64,000 nucleotides of DNA, from assembly GCF_004346685.1 (NCBI RefSeq), contig NZ_SMCO01000002.1, forward strand, positions 1 to 64,000, read 5' to 3'. The stretch's first letter is position 1. Each line of letters begins with the position of its first letter. This document shows, piece by piece, positions 10,110 through 19,862 of the stretch. This stretch comes from Sulfurirhabdus autotrophica (lineage in GTDB: Bacteria > Pseudomonadota > Gammaproteobacteria > Burkholderiales > SMCO01). The notes under the pieces were generated by a model that worked only from the letters and a program-made list of their open reading frames with translations, did no database searches and was not told the origin of the DNA. Position numbers and translations under genes: made by a program.

Positions 10110-10735
10110 TTTACTGCCTCCAACTGCACCCAAGCGGCATCAGCATCGAACGAAGCGGCAGACGCTGCAATAAATACCATCAATGCACCAAAGGTAAACA
10201 GGGCCATTCCTGGTTCAATTATCGCGATATGCGCAAGTTTTACCAACGACACCAGAACACCGAGCAAAAACACCTCTACCATGCCCCATGGCTTGACTCT
10301 CTCAATAAAATGAAGGATTGGAACAGCTCCCCATCCCTGCGAACCGCTACGCAGCACTACAAGCACCCATGTGAGTCCGATAAGTTCAGCCGCCGGCACG
10401 AAAATTGTAGTAAAGAATACCAAGGTGGCTACCGCACGTGAGTTGTCATCCCACAGTGACTCCACCGCACCGAAGAGTGTGGTGCTGGTGTGAGTCCCTT
10501 GTACTTCCAAACCAAATATAGGGTATATATTAGCTATCACAAATAGAATACATGCCGTCAGCGCCAGTGCCAGCGCTCGTTCATTGGAATCTGATGGTGC
10601 TTGCCGATAAAGAAATGCACCGCAGCGTACACAACGCGCCACACCTTTTGGCGGCAGCGTCGCATGACGATGTAATAAATCGCATTCTTGACAAGCTACA
10701 AAAGTAACTGAACTCGTATCCAGATTATTAGCCAT
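10106..10735 (-). CDS. pqiA: PqiA domain protein, first half
   Basis: The ~209-residue inner-membrane protein starts MANNLDTSS and contains a Cys4 motif (CQECDLLHRH ... CVRCGAFLY), then membrane segments including LALTACILFVIANIYPIF. It matches the first half of PqiA. In E. coli both halves are fused; here they are separate genes joined by a TTGA overlap. It is the first gene of the pqiA-pqiA-pqiB-pqiC operon. ATG 10735 is preferred over the frame's upstream extension to 10825, which adds non-homologous residues. It is divergent from moxR across an AT-rich gap of 270 bases with no clear promoter. Confidence 0.85.
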   Translation of the reverse strand: MANNLDTSSVTFVACQECDLLHRHATLPPKGVARCVRCGAFLYRQAPSDSNERALALALTACILFVIANIYPIFGLEVQGTHTSTTLFGAVESLWDDNSRAVATLVFFTTIFVPAAELIGLTWVLVVLRSGSQGWGAVPILHFIERVKPWGMVEVFLLGVLVSLVKLAHIAIIEPGMALFTFGALMVFIAASAASFDADAAWVQLEAVN

Positions 10736-11005
10736 AGAAGCATGAAAAACTTGGGTGAAAAAGCCTGAAAAACAAACTGCATTTTTATCAATTAACAATT
10801 GCCTGCTCAAAACCAGTATCAACACAAATTAATATCATTCAAAAATACGGTTAATTTTAATAAAAACATAGCAATTATCTTCTATTTAATTTGTTTCAAC
10901 GCAATAAGTATGTCTATTGAAACAGGTGAAGTCCAGCCTCTTTGAACTTTTTAAAAAAAATATTCTCTACATCAATTCAAGTGAACTTATTTGGAAGACA
11001 TTACG

Positions 11006-11998
11006 ATGGATGCAGTTACAGCGCCCTTTATCACTTCTGCGCATGCGGCTTTCAACAGTCTGCGAGACTATCTTAACGACCAGATTTTGGGACAGGAAAA
11101 CCTGGTCGAACGTCTGTTGGTGGCCCTGCTTGCTGATGGCCACTTACTGGTTGAAGGGCCGCCGGGATTAGCCAAGACTCGTGCCATCAAAGCTCTGGCC
11201 CATGGCCTGGAGGCCGATTTCCAGCGCGTGCAGTTCACGCCGGACATGTTACCGGCAGATCTCACTGGATCCGACATCTATCGTCCTCAGGAAGGTGAAT
11301 TCCATTTCCAGCGCGGCCCACTGTTTCATAATCTGATTTTGGCAGATGAGGTGAACCGTGCACCTGCCAAAGTTCAATCAGCCCTGCTTGAAGCCATGGG
11401 TGAACATCAGATCAGCGTTGGCACCAATACCTATCGTCTGCCCGGCCTGTTTCTGGTGATGGCAACCCAAAATCCGATTGAACATGAAGGCACCTACCCC
11501 CTCCCAGAGGCACAGTTAGACCGATTCATGCTCAACACCCTGGTGGATTATCCCGACCGTGCTACCACCTTACGCATCATGGCGTTATCACGGCACGAAG
11601 CTCAGGAGGCCAAGGAACTATCACCCCCTCCCAGATTATTGTCACAGGAATTAGTCTTTATTGCTCGCCGTGAAGTACTGGGTCTCACGCTCGTCGATTC
11701 GGTAGCCGAATATATCGCCGCTCTGGTCGAAGCCACACGAAAACCTGAAAAATACAGCCCCAAACTGACCGAGTGGTTACGATGGGGTGCCAGTCCACGT
11801 GCAGCTATCGCCATGGAGCGGGGAGCCAGGGCACTTGCATGGTTAGAGGGACGAGACTATGTTAGCCCGGAAGATGTTCAGGCTATCGCCCCTGATGCAC
11901 TCCGCCATCGATTATTACTGGATTACACAGCCCAAGCCCGTGGTGTAACGACCAAGGAGTGCATCACTGAATTGCTGCAACAGGTTCCAGTCCCATGA
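11006..11998 (+). CDS. MoxR-family AAA+ ATPase
   Basis: A 330-residue AAA+ ATPase of the MoxR/RavA class, thought to act as a chaperone-like remodeller for VWA-domain partners. Walker A is visible in EGPPGLAKTRAIKAL, Walker B in LILADEVNRAPAKVQSAL, and sensor and arginine-finger regions in MATQNPIEHEGTYPLPEAQLDRFML. The C-terminal lid is present. ATG 11006 is used; the longer frame starts at TTG 10991. It is the first gene of a seven-gene overlapping operon, the Bat (Bacteroides aerotolerance-like) type locus. Confidence 0.93.
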   Translation: MDAVTAPFITSAHAAFNSLRDYLNDQILGQENLVERLLVALLADGHLLVEGPPGLAKTRAIKALAHGLEADFQRVQFTPDMLPADLTGSDIYRPQEGEFHFQRGPLFHNLILADEVNRAPAKVQSALLEAMGEHQISVGTNTYRLPGLFLVMATQNPIEHEGTYPLPEAQLDRFMLNTLVDYPDRATTLRIMALSRHEAQEAKELSPPPRLLSQELVFIARREVLGLTLVDSVAEYIAALVEATRKPEKYSPKLTEWLRWGASPRAAIAMERGARALAWLEGRDYVSPEDVQAIAPDALRHRLLLDYTAQARGVTTKECITELLQQVPVP

Positions 11999-12891
11999 TT
12001 CTCCCTGATCTGACGGAACTGGTTGCCATGCGCGGTGCCGCGCATGGCCTCAGCTTACACACCCACCGGCCCGCCTTGGCAATGTTACACGGGGGACACC
12101 GCAGCGCCCAGCGAGGTCGAGGTCTGGATTTCGAAGAAGTGCGACGCTATGCTCCCGGAGACGATGCCCGCACCATCGACTGGCGAGTCACTGCCCGACG
12201 CGGTCAGCTCTATACAAAACTGTTCAGAGAAGAACGAGAACGGCCTGTCTGGTTGGTGGCAGATCTGCACTCTGGCCTTTTTTTCGGCAGTCGCTATCAG
12301 TTGAAATCAGCTCTGTTGTTACGCACGGCAAGTATGCTGGCCTGGGTTGCCGCCCTCGGCGGTGACCGCCTGGGAGCATTGATCACCAACAATCAGTCAT
12401 TACCCCAGATCTTTCCGCCTCGCGCCAGAGAAGCCGGCGTACTGCCCGTGCTGGAAGCACTGGTAGAGGCCCAACCAAAGATGCCTGGCGCACCTGATGA
12501 AAAAGGGCTTAACCTGGCTCTGGCTTCCTTGCGCCCTCTTCTCCAGCCTGGCAGTCTGGTGATGATTTTAAGCGATTTCAGCGGACTGAATGACCTTACT
12601 GAAGCCAGCTTGGCAGGTATAGCATTTCACAATGACTGTCGACTGTTGTGGCTGACCGATCCGTTAGAAAGTTCTGGCTTACCCACTGGGAAATATCGGG
12701 TTGGCCTGCCTGGTCAGCTTTGGTGGATGAATGGCGAGCAAAGTCGTACCGCCTGGCAAGAAAAGTGGGCCGCACGAGAAACGCGTTTAGACCAGATTGC
12801 TCGCCGCCTCAACCTCCCGCTCATTCGGCTTGATACCCAAAACCCTGTTACTGAAACCCTCCCACCGCTGCTCCGGGAATCAACATGGTAG
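11995..12891 (+). CDS. DUF58 domain-containing protein
   Basis: The 298-residue protein carries the DUF58 signature (GRGLDFEEVRRYAPGDDARTIDWRVTARR, here spread over residues ~38-66) and a VWA-like fold after it. DUF58 proteins accompany MoxR ATPases and VWA proteins; their biochemical role is uncertain. It begins in an ATGA overlap with the moxR stop, so translation is probably coupled. No membrane segment is seen, in contrast to the following genes. Confidence 0.9.
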   Translation: MILPDLTELVAMRGAAHGLSLHTHRPALAMLHGGHRSAQRGRGLDFEEVRRYAPGDDARTIDWRVTARRGQLYTKLFREERERPVWLVADLHSGLFFGSRYQLKSALLLRTASMLAWVAALGGDRLGALITNNQSLPQIFPPRAREAGVLPVLEALVEAQPKMPGAPDEKGLNLALASLRPLLQPGSLVMILSDFSGLNDLTEASLAGIAFHNDCRLLWLTDPLESSGLPTGKYRVGLPGQLWWMNGEQSRTAWQEKWAARETRLDQIARRLNLPLIRLDTQNPVTETLPPLLRESTW

Positions 12892-13343
12892 AAAATAACA
12901 CTGACTGGCTCTCCAAACTGGCTCCACCACATGCACCAACACCCGCAGGCTGGTGGCCACCTGCACCGGGTTGGTGGGCATTAGCGCTCATTCTGCTAAT
13001 TATTTCCGGGATCATCATCTACCGAAATTCTCGTCATAAAACCCACCTTAGTCGCATCGCCTTACGCGAACTCAAACAACTGGAATCCACCTCTATCAAT
13101 GATGTTCAGCTTGCCAGCGAACTGGAGCATCTGATGCGCCGCTATGCGCTTGCCATCTATGGCAGAGAGTATGTGGCCAACTTGAGTGGCGACACCTGGC
13201 TGGCCTTTATTGCCAGTCATGGGGCCAAGGAAATGACTGGAGAAGCCGGTAAAAGCTTTTTATGTGCCGCATATGGCAGCCAGGTAAAAACTGATCGTAC
13301 ACAATGGTTGCAAGGTGCCAGAAACTTCTTGAGGCGCTATTGA
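12885..13343 (+). CDS. DUF4381 domain-containing membrane protein
   Basis: A 152-residue protein with one membrane segment (WWALALILLIISGIIIY, about residues 27-43) preceded by a Pro/Trp-rich stretch, then a cytosolic helical domain with an ELEHLMRRYALAIYG motif. This is the DUF4381 pattern found between DUF58 and VWA genes in MoxR/Bat operons of proteobacteria. It overlaps the preceding gene by seven bases and the next start by one (TGATG). Confidence 0.85.
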   Translation: MVENNTDWLSKLAPPHAPTPAGWWPPAPGWWALALILLIISGIIIYRNSRHKTHLSRIALRELKQLESTSINDVQLASELEHLMRRYALAIYGREYVANLSGDTWLAFIASHGAKEMTGEAGKSFLCAAYGSQVKTDRTQWLQGARNFLRRY

Positions 13344-14314
13344 TGATTCATGTTGAATGGCCATGGATGCTAGTTTTCTTGCCCCTGCCCTGGCTGCTGA
13401 ATCATTGGTTGCCACCCGCTCAGCCGTCCGGTGCCGCTTTGTTTTTACCTTTTGCTGCAAAGATAGCGACTGGTTCGACACCTGCAGTTCGCACCCTGCC
13501 TCGGCTTCGTAAATGGCTGTTCGCATTTGTCTGGTTGTTACTGATGCTGGCAGCCATCCGTCCTCAATGGCTAGGCAATCCGGAATCTGTGCCTATTACC
13601 GGTCGGCGTCTGCTATTAGCGGTAGATGTTTCCGGCTCAATGTCCACTGAAGACATGGCCGGAGGCTATACCCGGCTCCAGGTTGTACAAAAAGTGGCGG
13701 GAGATTTCATCCGCCGCAGGAAGGGTGACCAACTAGGGCTCATCTTGTTTGGTACTCGACCTTATCTGCAGGCACCACTCACCACCGATCAACATACCGT
13801 AGGTCAGTTTCTGAATGAAGCCATGGTCGGCGTAGCTGGAACGCAAACAGCCATTGGCGATGCCATCGGTCTTGCTATCAAAAGATTGCGGGACAATCCA
13901 GACAAGACCGGACATAAGGGTGACACGGTGTTGATCCTGCTTACTGATGGAAGCAGCAACGCTGGCGCCATGCCTCCGGAAGAGGCAGCAAAAATGGCGG
14001 CGACCGCCGGCCTGCGTATTTATACCATCGGCGTGGGTTCCAACGCGCAACCGGATTTCTTCGGGCTTGGTGGCGGAAGCGATCTCGACGAAGACACCTT
14101 GAAATTCATTGCTAAAACTACGAATGGAGAATACTTCCGGGCAACAGACGCCAGCGACCTTGAAAAGGTCTACGCCCGGATCGACAAACTCGAACCTAGC
14201 GCCGCAAAACAACAATGGTATCGCCCAAGGGACGAGTGGTTCCAATGGCCACTTGGAATGGCCCTGCTTCTCAGCTTACCAGCCGTATTGTGGAGTGAAA
14301 AAAAATGGATCTGA
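13343..14314 (+). CDS. batA: VWA domain protein, BatA-like
   Basis: The 323-residue inner-membrane protein has N-terminal hydrophobic segments (WPWMLVFLPLPWLL and WLFAFVWLLLMLAAI), a von Willebrand A domain with the metal-binding DVSGS motif (MIDAS) and LLTDGSSNAG, and a C-terminal membrane segment. BatA-type proteins are believed to bind partner proteins in the periplasm under control of MoxR. ATG 13343 is chosen because it makes a TGATG overlap with the previous stop and begins the usual MIHVEWPWML N-terminus; the frame extends to 13304 without support. Confidence 0.9.
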   Translation: MIHVEWPWMLVFLPLPWLLNHWLPPAQPSGAALFLPFAAKIATGSTPAVRTLPRLRKWLFAFVWLLLMLAAIRPQWLGNPESVPITGRRLLLAVDVSGSMSTEDMAGGYTRLQVVQKVAGDFIRRRKGDQLGLILFGTRPYLQAPLTTDQHTVGQFLNEAMVGVAGTQTAIGDAIGLAIKRLRDNPDKTGHKGDTVLILLTDGSSNAGAMPPEEAAKMAATAGLRIYTIGVGSNAQPDFFGLGGGSDLDEDTLKFIAKTTNGEYFRATDASDLEKVYARIDKLEPSAAKQQWYRPRDEWFQWPLGMALLLSLPAVLWSEKKWI

Positions 14315-15300
14315 TGCAGAATTTTCACTTGCTGCGCCCTGGCTGGTTGCTTGCGTTGCCACTGCTTTGGGGAACGAGTTTCTGGCTGGCTCGCCGCAAT
14401 AGTGGAGACGGAGACTGGAAACAGCTTGTTGACTCAGATCTGCTGCCCGGCCTGCTTCTGGCGAGCGATAGCAAGCGCAACTGGACTCCATGGCCATGGT
14501 TAGCACTGGCCTGGACAATAGCAGTATTGGCTCTGTCAGGTCCAAGCTGGCAAAAGGAAACCTCTGTCGCATTTCGTGGCACTGAAGAATGGGCGCTTAT
14601 ACTGGATTTATCTCCATCAATGGCGGCCTCTGATGTAAAACCGAATCGCTTCACTCGCGCCCGTTATGCATTGGATGACATCCTCAACTCCGCCAAAGAT
14701 GCACGCGTGAGTTTAATCGCATTTAGCGATGAGCCCTATACCGTCACACCAATGACGGACGATGTTGCCACGATACGTGCGCTCTTGCCCCCACTAAGCC
14801 CCAACATCATGCCCAGTGCGGGAGACAATGTCGCTCCCGCCCTTGAGCAAGCTGAAAAATTGATCAGACAGGGCGGTGCTAATAAAGGCCAGATAATAGT
14901 ACTGACTGACGGTTTTTCGGATCCAGCAGCAGCATTCGTTGCAGCCAAAAAACTCAAATCACAAGGTATGACAGTCAATGTGGTGGCAATTGGCACCCCT
15001 GCAGGCGCACCGCTCAGCAAGCAGGATGGTAGTTTCGTCCAAAATGCGCAGGGCACACTGAAAATGGCCAGCCTTGATGTAGAGCTATTACAGCAACTAG
15101 CCTCCGCAGGAGGTGGCCGCTATGTGGAATTGTCCCAATTACCTGATTTGCTAACTAACCTTCAAGCACGGTCAGAACAAACTGGCAAAGTGAATGCTGA
15201 GAAAAATATCCAGGTACAACATTGGCTGGATGGCGGAGTATGGCTCTTGCCATTCCTGTTATTGGCCTCTGCTTTTCTGGCTAGGCGGGGATGGTTATGA
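14305..15300 (+). CDS. batB: VWA domain protein, second, BatB-like
   Basis: A 331-residue paralogue of the preceding protein with the same plan: N-terminal hydrophobic segments (PGWLLALPLLWG, WLALAWTIAVLALSGPSW), a VWA domain whose MIDAS reads DLSPS with LTDGFSD downstream, and a closing membrane helix. The middle MIDAS residue differs from the first paralogue (P for G), which the motif DxSxS allows. It overlaps the previous gene by ten bases. Confidence 0.88.
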   Translation: MDLMQNFHLLRPGWLLALPLLWGTSFWLARRNSGDGDWKQLVDSDLLPGLLLASDSKRNWTPWPWLALAWTIAVLALSGPSWQKETSVAFRGTEEWALILDLSPSMAASDVKPNRFTRARYALDDILNSAKDARVSLIAFSDEPYTVTPMTDDVATIRALLPPLSPNIMPSAGDNVAPALEQAEKLIRQGGANKGQIIVLTDGFSDPAAAFVAAKKLKSQGMTVNVVAIGTPAGAPLSKQDGSFVQNAQGTLKMASLDVELLQQLASAGGGRYVELSQLPDLLTNLQARSEQTGKVNAEKNIQVQHWLDGGVWLLPFLLLASAFLARRGWL

Positions 15301-16259
15301 TGCGAGGTCTGTTAATCATATGTCTGCTGGTATGGACAGCCATCGCCCAGGCTAGCGATACATGGAAAAACTTGTGGCTCACCGCAGATCAACAAGGTGA
15401 ACAACTGATGCAACAGGGTAAGGCCAAAGAAGCTGCCAGGATTTTCAGCAACCCACGGCGTAAAGCTTATGCAGAATTGCAAGCTAAAGATTACCAGCAT
15501 GCTGCAAAAGATTTCGAAACGTTCAATGACAGCGATGGACATTACAATCGAGGCAATGCGTTAGCTAAAGCCGGTCAGCTGCAAGAAGCTATCAAAGCCT
15601 ATGATGCAGCCCTGGCACATGACCCAAAGAATGAGGATGCCCGCCACAATCGTGAGTTAGTAGCCAAGGCACTTCAAAAACAACCACCCCAGCCTAAACC
15701 TTCTCCCACTGACAAATCTTCAAGCAACGAGAACAAAAATACCAGTAACAATCAGCCCGGCAATAAAAAAGATGCTAACAAGCAGGCTGATGATAAAAAG
15801 AGCTCCACTTCCAAAGACACAGAAAATAATGGGCAACAAAACCAAAACAATCGAGCTAAATCCAATCAGGACAAAGCCGATCAGAGTAAAAATAACAATA
15901 CCAATACTAAACAGAAAGATGCTAATTCTGGGCAGAAAAACGCTAATTCAGAACAGAAAGCTAACCAGGAACAGGAACAACAAGCACAGGAAAATCAACC
16001 AGGCCAGGCCAGCAAACCGAATACTCAGCCTCAACCAGGCAACGATGCAAATGAAGCTAAACAAGCCAAACAAGACGCAGAAGCTGCACTGAATAAATTA
16101 CCTGCGGGCCAAAAAGCAGTATCCTCAAACACACCTGTCAGCGAAAAACAACTTGCGCAAGAGCAATGGCTGCAGCGTATTCCGGACGACCCCGGTGGTT
16201 TGTTACGACGTAAATTTATGATCGAACATATGATCCGACAGCAAGGCACTAATCCATGA
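15297..16259 (+). CDS. batC: TPR protein, BatC-like, with long Asn/Gln/Lys-rich tail
   Basis: The protein has a signal peptide (LLIICLLVWTAIAQAS), a short TPR region (about residues 40-125, including YNRGNALAKAGQLQEAIKAY) and then a ~130-residue low-complexity tail rich in N, Q, K and D. This matches the TPR member of Bat operons, probably a periplasmic scaffold for the VWA proteins. Several start codons are stacked (15291, 15297, 15300); 15297 gives an ATGA overlap with the previous stop. The low-complexity tail is compositionally unlike the neighbours. Confidence 0.85.
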   Translation: MMRGLLIICLLVWTAIAQASDTWKNLWLTADQQGEQLMQQGKAKEAARIFSNPRRKAYAELQAKDYQHAAKDFETFNDSDGHYNRGNALAKAGQLQEAIKAYDAALAHDPKNEDARHNRELVAKALQKQPPQPKPSPTDKSSSNENKNTSNNQPGNKKDANKQADDKKSSTSKDTENNGQQNQNNRAKSNQDKADQSKNNNTNTKQKDANSGQKNANSEQKANQEQEQQAQENQPGQASKPNTQPQPGNDANEAKQAKQDAEAALNKLPAGQKAVSSNTPVSEKQLAQEQWLQRIPDDPGGLLRRKFMIEHMIRQQGTNP

Positions 16260-18034
16260 AAAAAACAGTTCTTTTCTTTATTTTATTGTTAATTTCCGGA
16301 CTGAGCCTGCCAGCCTCGGCAGCAATCACCGCCTTGCTGGACAAAAATCAGGTCGGGATTGGCGAATCTGTTCAGCTCACTCTGCAACACGATGGGCAAA
16401 CCGACAGCCAACCCGATCTAACCCCTCTAAAACAAGATTTTAATGTACTCGGGCGAAGCACTGGTTCCACCATTCAGTTCATCAATGGAAAAATGTCCTC
16501 ACAAGTGCAGGTAAGCCTTGCTATTGCGCCTAAACACAGTGGTAAATTAATCGTGCCAGCACTGCAATGGGATGGACAGTTTTCTCCTGTGCTTGCGTTA
16601 ACCGTCAGCAGTAACAGCGCAACGGGGCAAACGGCAAACCAGTCCAATGGAAATGCAACTCACGAATTCGTCACTACCGCACTGGACCAGAAACAACCTT
16701 ATGTACAAGCTGCGGTTACACTGACCGTACGTCTTTATACTGACGAACCCCTGATAGAAGCCAGTCTGGACATTCAACCCAACAATGATGTCCAGATCCA
16801 GCAACTTGGGAAAGACCGTCAAACCAGCGAAACGCGCAACGGCCGAAATTACCAGGTTATTGAACGTAAATATCTGTTGTTTCCACAACGCAGTGGCCGG
16901 ATAACGCTGGATGGGCCAGTGCTAAACGCCCAAGTAAAGGATACACGCAATACCGATTCAATCAGCCAGGACCCATTTTTCAATAATTTTTTGGGGCATA
17001 ATCCGCTTGCCGGCATGTTCAATGCTACCCGGCCCTTACGACTTCAGGGTGAACAGATCGTATTAAACGTATTGCCACGCCCTGCAGGTAATACTGGGAA
17101 GAATTGGCTTCCAGCGCAAAATGTCACGCTAGAGGAAACCTGGCAACCAGATAATGGGCTTGTCCACGCTGGAGAACCCATTACCAGGCATCTTCATCTT
17201 GTTGCCAAGGGGTTAACCGCAAACCAATTGCCTGACATGAGTTCATTGATGAACCTGCCAGCAAATCTTCGAGCCTATCCAGACCAGCCCAGTCTGAATA
17301 CAGAGGTTCAAGGAGAAGGGGTGATCGGTACCCGGGATCAAGACATCGCTTTAATAGCCAATCAGCCTGGTAAATTTGTCATTCCCGCTACGCATCTATT
17401 CTGGTGGGACACTAACAAAAATATTCAGCGTGAGATTGTTTTACCTATACATACACTGGATGTGCTACCCAGCACGACTGCCGTATCGACTAGCTCTACG
17501 CCCTCCAGCAGTCAGGTTGCTCCTGCTTCGAGACCACCAGTCAAGAACGATTCCCTTACACCTGCAAAGCAAAAATACACGGAGAATGCTTACTGGCCAT
17601 GGATCAGCCTGGGTCTGATAGTGCTTTGGATCGCAACTATTTTCGCATGGTGGCGCACCAGTCGTTCCAGGCACCCTAAAATGCCAACCGGACTTATACA
17701 GAACGCAGCCATTCCGGCTTCAAAATCCAGCGCTGACAACGCCCACAAAGCTTTTCAGCAAGCCTGCCTGAAAAATGATCCTCAGTCAGCACGTCGCCAC
17801 CTCCAGGACTGGGCAAAGAACACTTGGCCGAATGACCCTCCTATTGGCCTCAAAGCAATTTCAGAGCGATTGGGCATATCAAATCTGAAACCATTACTGA
17901 ATCAGCTTGATCGAGCCTGTTATGCAGGCGAGAAATGGGAGGGAAAGGCATTAAAGGAAGCACTCAAATCAATACCCGTCACCACAAAGAAGGGTATTAA
18001 ATCTACGCCAGAACTATCTGAGTTATATCCATAA
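16256..18034 (+). CDS. batD: BatD-family protein
   Basis: The ~592-residue protein has a signal peptide (LFFILLLISGLSLPASA), tandem beta-sandwich domains typical of BatD ('oxygen tolerance' family), a Ser/Pro-rich linker, a membrane helix near residues 445-465 (YWPWISLGLIVLWIATIFAWW) and a cytosolic helical C-terminal domain. It begins in an ATGA overlap and closes the operon. It is convergent with ccmI, 113 bases away. No clear terminator hairpin is seen in the gap. Confidence 0.88.
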   Translation: MKKTVLFFILLLISGLSLPASAAITALLDKNQVGIGESVQLTLQHDGQTDSQPDLTPLKQDFNVLGRSTGSTIQFINGKMSSQVQVSLAIAPKHSGKLIVPALQWDGQFSPVLALTVSSNSATGQTANQSNGNATHEFVTTALDQKQPYVQAAVTLTVRLYTDEPLIEASLDIQPNNDVQIQQLGKDRQTSETRNGRNYQVIERKYLLFPQRSGRITLDGPVLNAQVKDTRNTDSISQDPFFNNFLGHNPLAGMFNATRPLRLQGEQIVLNVLPRPAGNTGKNWLPAQNVTLEETWQPDNGLVHAGEPITRHLHLVAKGLTANQLPDMSSLMNLPANLRAYPDQPSLNTEVQGEGVIGTRDQDIALIANQPGKFVIPATHLFWWDTNKNIQREIVLPIHTLDVLPSTTAVSTSSTPSSSQVAPASRPPVKNDSLTPAKQKYTENAYWPWISLGLIVLWIATIFAWWRTSRSRHPKMPTGLIQNAAIPASKSSADNAHKAFQQACLKNDPQSARRHLQDWAKNTWPNDPPIGLKAISERLGISNLKPLLNQLDRACYAGEKWEGKALKEALKSIPVTTKKGIKSTPELSELYP

Positions 18035-18147
18035 TCCGCTTGAATGTATTGGTCGGCACAGTAGTGCTGTGGCACAAACAACTTAAGGTCGTGCTCCAAG
18101 TCTATCGTACAGAGCCAAGCATTTTGAAACATATCCAACCTTGAAGT

Positions 18148-19401
18148 TCAGGGCACAGCTGAATCAATGGTAATAAGAATATTCTTTTCACCAATCTTGA
18201 CTTTACCGCTTCCCCCTTGCAAGTCACCCGACTGCGGCATTGCATTACCCGATTTTGATACCCTTGAAAGCACTTCAACTTCTGGAAAATTAGACAGCTT
18301 GAGTTGCGCCATCATTGCCATGTCATCTGTCAGCGTGAATTTGAAAGGCAAGTCTTTGACCTGCTTTTCGATAATCGCGAGGGGCATTTTAGTTCCGTTC
18401 AGTGCACGAGCATAGACAAACACTTTATCAGAGGGTGATGCTTTTGAAACAAGCGAAGGGCTCAAAACAACCTCACCACTAACGCTGGCACTGACAGTTG
18501 CCGATTTGTTTTCACCAGAAGCAAAATCAGCAAGATTATCCAACTTTTCTTCAGCTCGTGCCCCAGGTGTGAGCCTATTCCTGGCTTCATTAATACTCAT
18601 GGAAATGTCGCGCGCATCTTCAGAATCGGGTGGCAACTGCTTGAGCAATTTTTCCCAGTAGTTCACCGCACCAGCAAAATCCTTGCGCTCAAAAGCTTCA
18701 GAACCAGCGAGCATCAACACCTTGGCATTATTTGCATCCACTGCCAGTGCTTGTTTAATCAACTCAGCCGGTTTACCTTCTAAGCGTCGATTATTCACCA
18801 TCGCCTGAGCATCAGCGTAATCAGCCAGCAACCGCGCATCTGCAGGCAACAGCTTGACCGCATTTTCGAATGCATTTACCGCATCCGAAAAACGTCCAAT
18901 CTCGGCATAGGAATGAGCAAGAAGCGCCCAGCCTGCACCATCTTCAGGTGAGTTTTGCAAATGTGTCGCCAGCTTTTCCACCAACGGATTGAGCTGACCG
19001 CCTGTTGCATGTCCCATTTCGGGAGCAGCAACCGCAGGTTGCGGCACTACTGCTTGTGGCGACCCCAGCTTAAGGTAAAGCAAAACAGCTGTAAGCGGGA
19101 CAACCACCAGCAACGCAGCTGCCAGCGGCAAGTTGCGGCCTGCAGTAGTTGAAACATCCTTTGCCTGAGCATCAGCCAACATGCGGCGTTCCAGTTCACG
19201 GCGACTTTCATCGTATTGCTCAGAATTCAGCGCACCATTATTCAGATCGCGTTCCAATTCAGCAAACTGTTCACGATAGAGCGCAACGTTCATAGCAGCA
19301 TGCTCTCCTCGTATATTTCGATACATGCCAAGCAAGGGAGGTAGCAAAAAAGCTAGCGCCACGTATATCAACCCGGCAAGAGAAAACCAGAATACCGTCA
19401 T
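18148..19401 (-). CDS. ccmI: Cytochrome c biogenesis protein CcmI
   Basis: The 417-residue protein has two N-terminal membrane segments (FWFSLAGLIYVALAFLLPPLL and LPLAAALLVVVPLTAVLLYL) separated by a cytosolic helical loop, followed by a periplasmic TPR domain and a C-terminal beta domain (SGEVVLSPSLVSKASPSDKVFVYARAL). CcmI binds apocytochrome c C-termini and presents CXXCH sites to CcmF/H. It is the last gene of ccmABCDEFGHI and overlaps ccmH by four bases. Confidence 0.93.
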   Translation of the reverse strand: MTVFWFSLAGLIYVALAFLLPPLLGMYRNIRGEHAAMNVALYREQFAELERDLNNGALNSEQYDESRRELERRMLADAQAKDVSTTAGRNLPLAAALLVVVPLTAVLLYLKLGSPQAVVPQPAVAAPEMGHATGGQLNPLVEKLATHLQNSPEDGAGWALLAHSYAEIGRFSDAVNAFENAVKLLPADARLLADYADAQAMVNNRRLEGKPAELIKQALAVDANNAKVLMLAGSEAFERKDFAGAVNYWEKLLKQLPPDSEDARDISMSINEARNRLTPGARAEEKLDNLADFASGENKSATVSASVSGEVVLSPSLVSKASPSDKVFVYARALNGTKMPLAIIEKQVKDLPFKFTLTDDMAMMAQLKLSNFPEVEVLSRVSKSGNAMPQSGDLQGGSGKVKIGEKNILITIDSAVP

Positions 19402-19862
19402 ACTTGCTCTCCATTATTTTGTAGCAATGCTTCCGCTTTTTTGTGGTCATCTTCACTGAGCTGACCTTGTGCTGCCAGACGTTGACGACGGGTTTTCAGA
19501 TACCGAACCAACATCAATCCAACGCCTATAAGCAATACAAATGGCCCAAACCATAGCGCCAGTGTTTTAGCATTTAGTGGCGGTCGATACAGCACGAAAT
19601 CACCATAGCGACTTACCATGAACGCAACAATTTCCTTGTCGCTCATACCCTTCTCAGCCATACCACGCATTTCCCGACGCAGGTCACCTGCCAGATCAGA
19701 GTGTGAATCAGCCAAAGTCTGATTCTGGCAAACCAGACAACGCAATTCATTAGCCAGCGCCATCATGCGCGCTTCTACTTCGGGGTTTTCTGCCAATGGC
19801 TCAGCTTCTTTCGCAAAGGCTATGACAGGCAGGAAAAACAAAATCAGGAGAAAATGTTTCAC
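19398..19862 (-). CDS. ccmH: Cytochrome c biogenesis protein CcmH
   Basis: A 154-residue protein with a signal peptide, the redox motif RCLVCQNQ (Cys 42 and 45) and a C-terminal membrane helix (LALWFGPFVLLIGVGLMLVRYL). CcmH reduces apocytochrome disulfides so that CcmF can attach haem. It overlaps ccmG and ccmI by four bases each, as expected for coupled translation in this operon. Confidence 0.94.
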   Translation of the reverse strand: MKHFLLILFFLPVIAFAKEAEPLAENPEVEARMMALANELRCLVCQNQTLADSHSDLAGDLRREMRGMAEKGMSDKEIVAFMVSRYGDFVLYRPPLNAKTLALWFGPFVLLIGVGLMLVRYLKTRRQRLAAQGQLSEDDHKKAEALLQNNGEQV

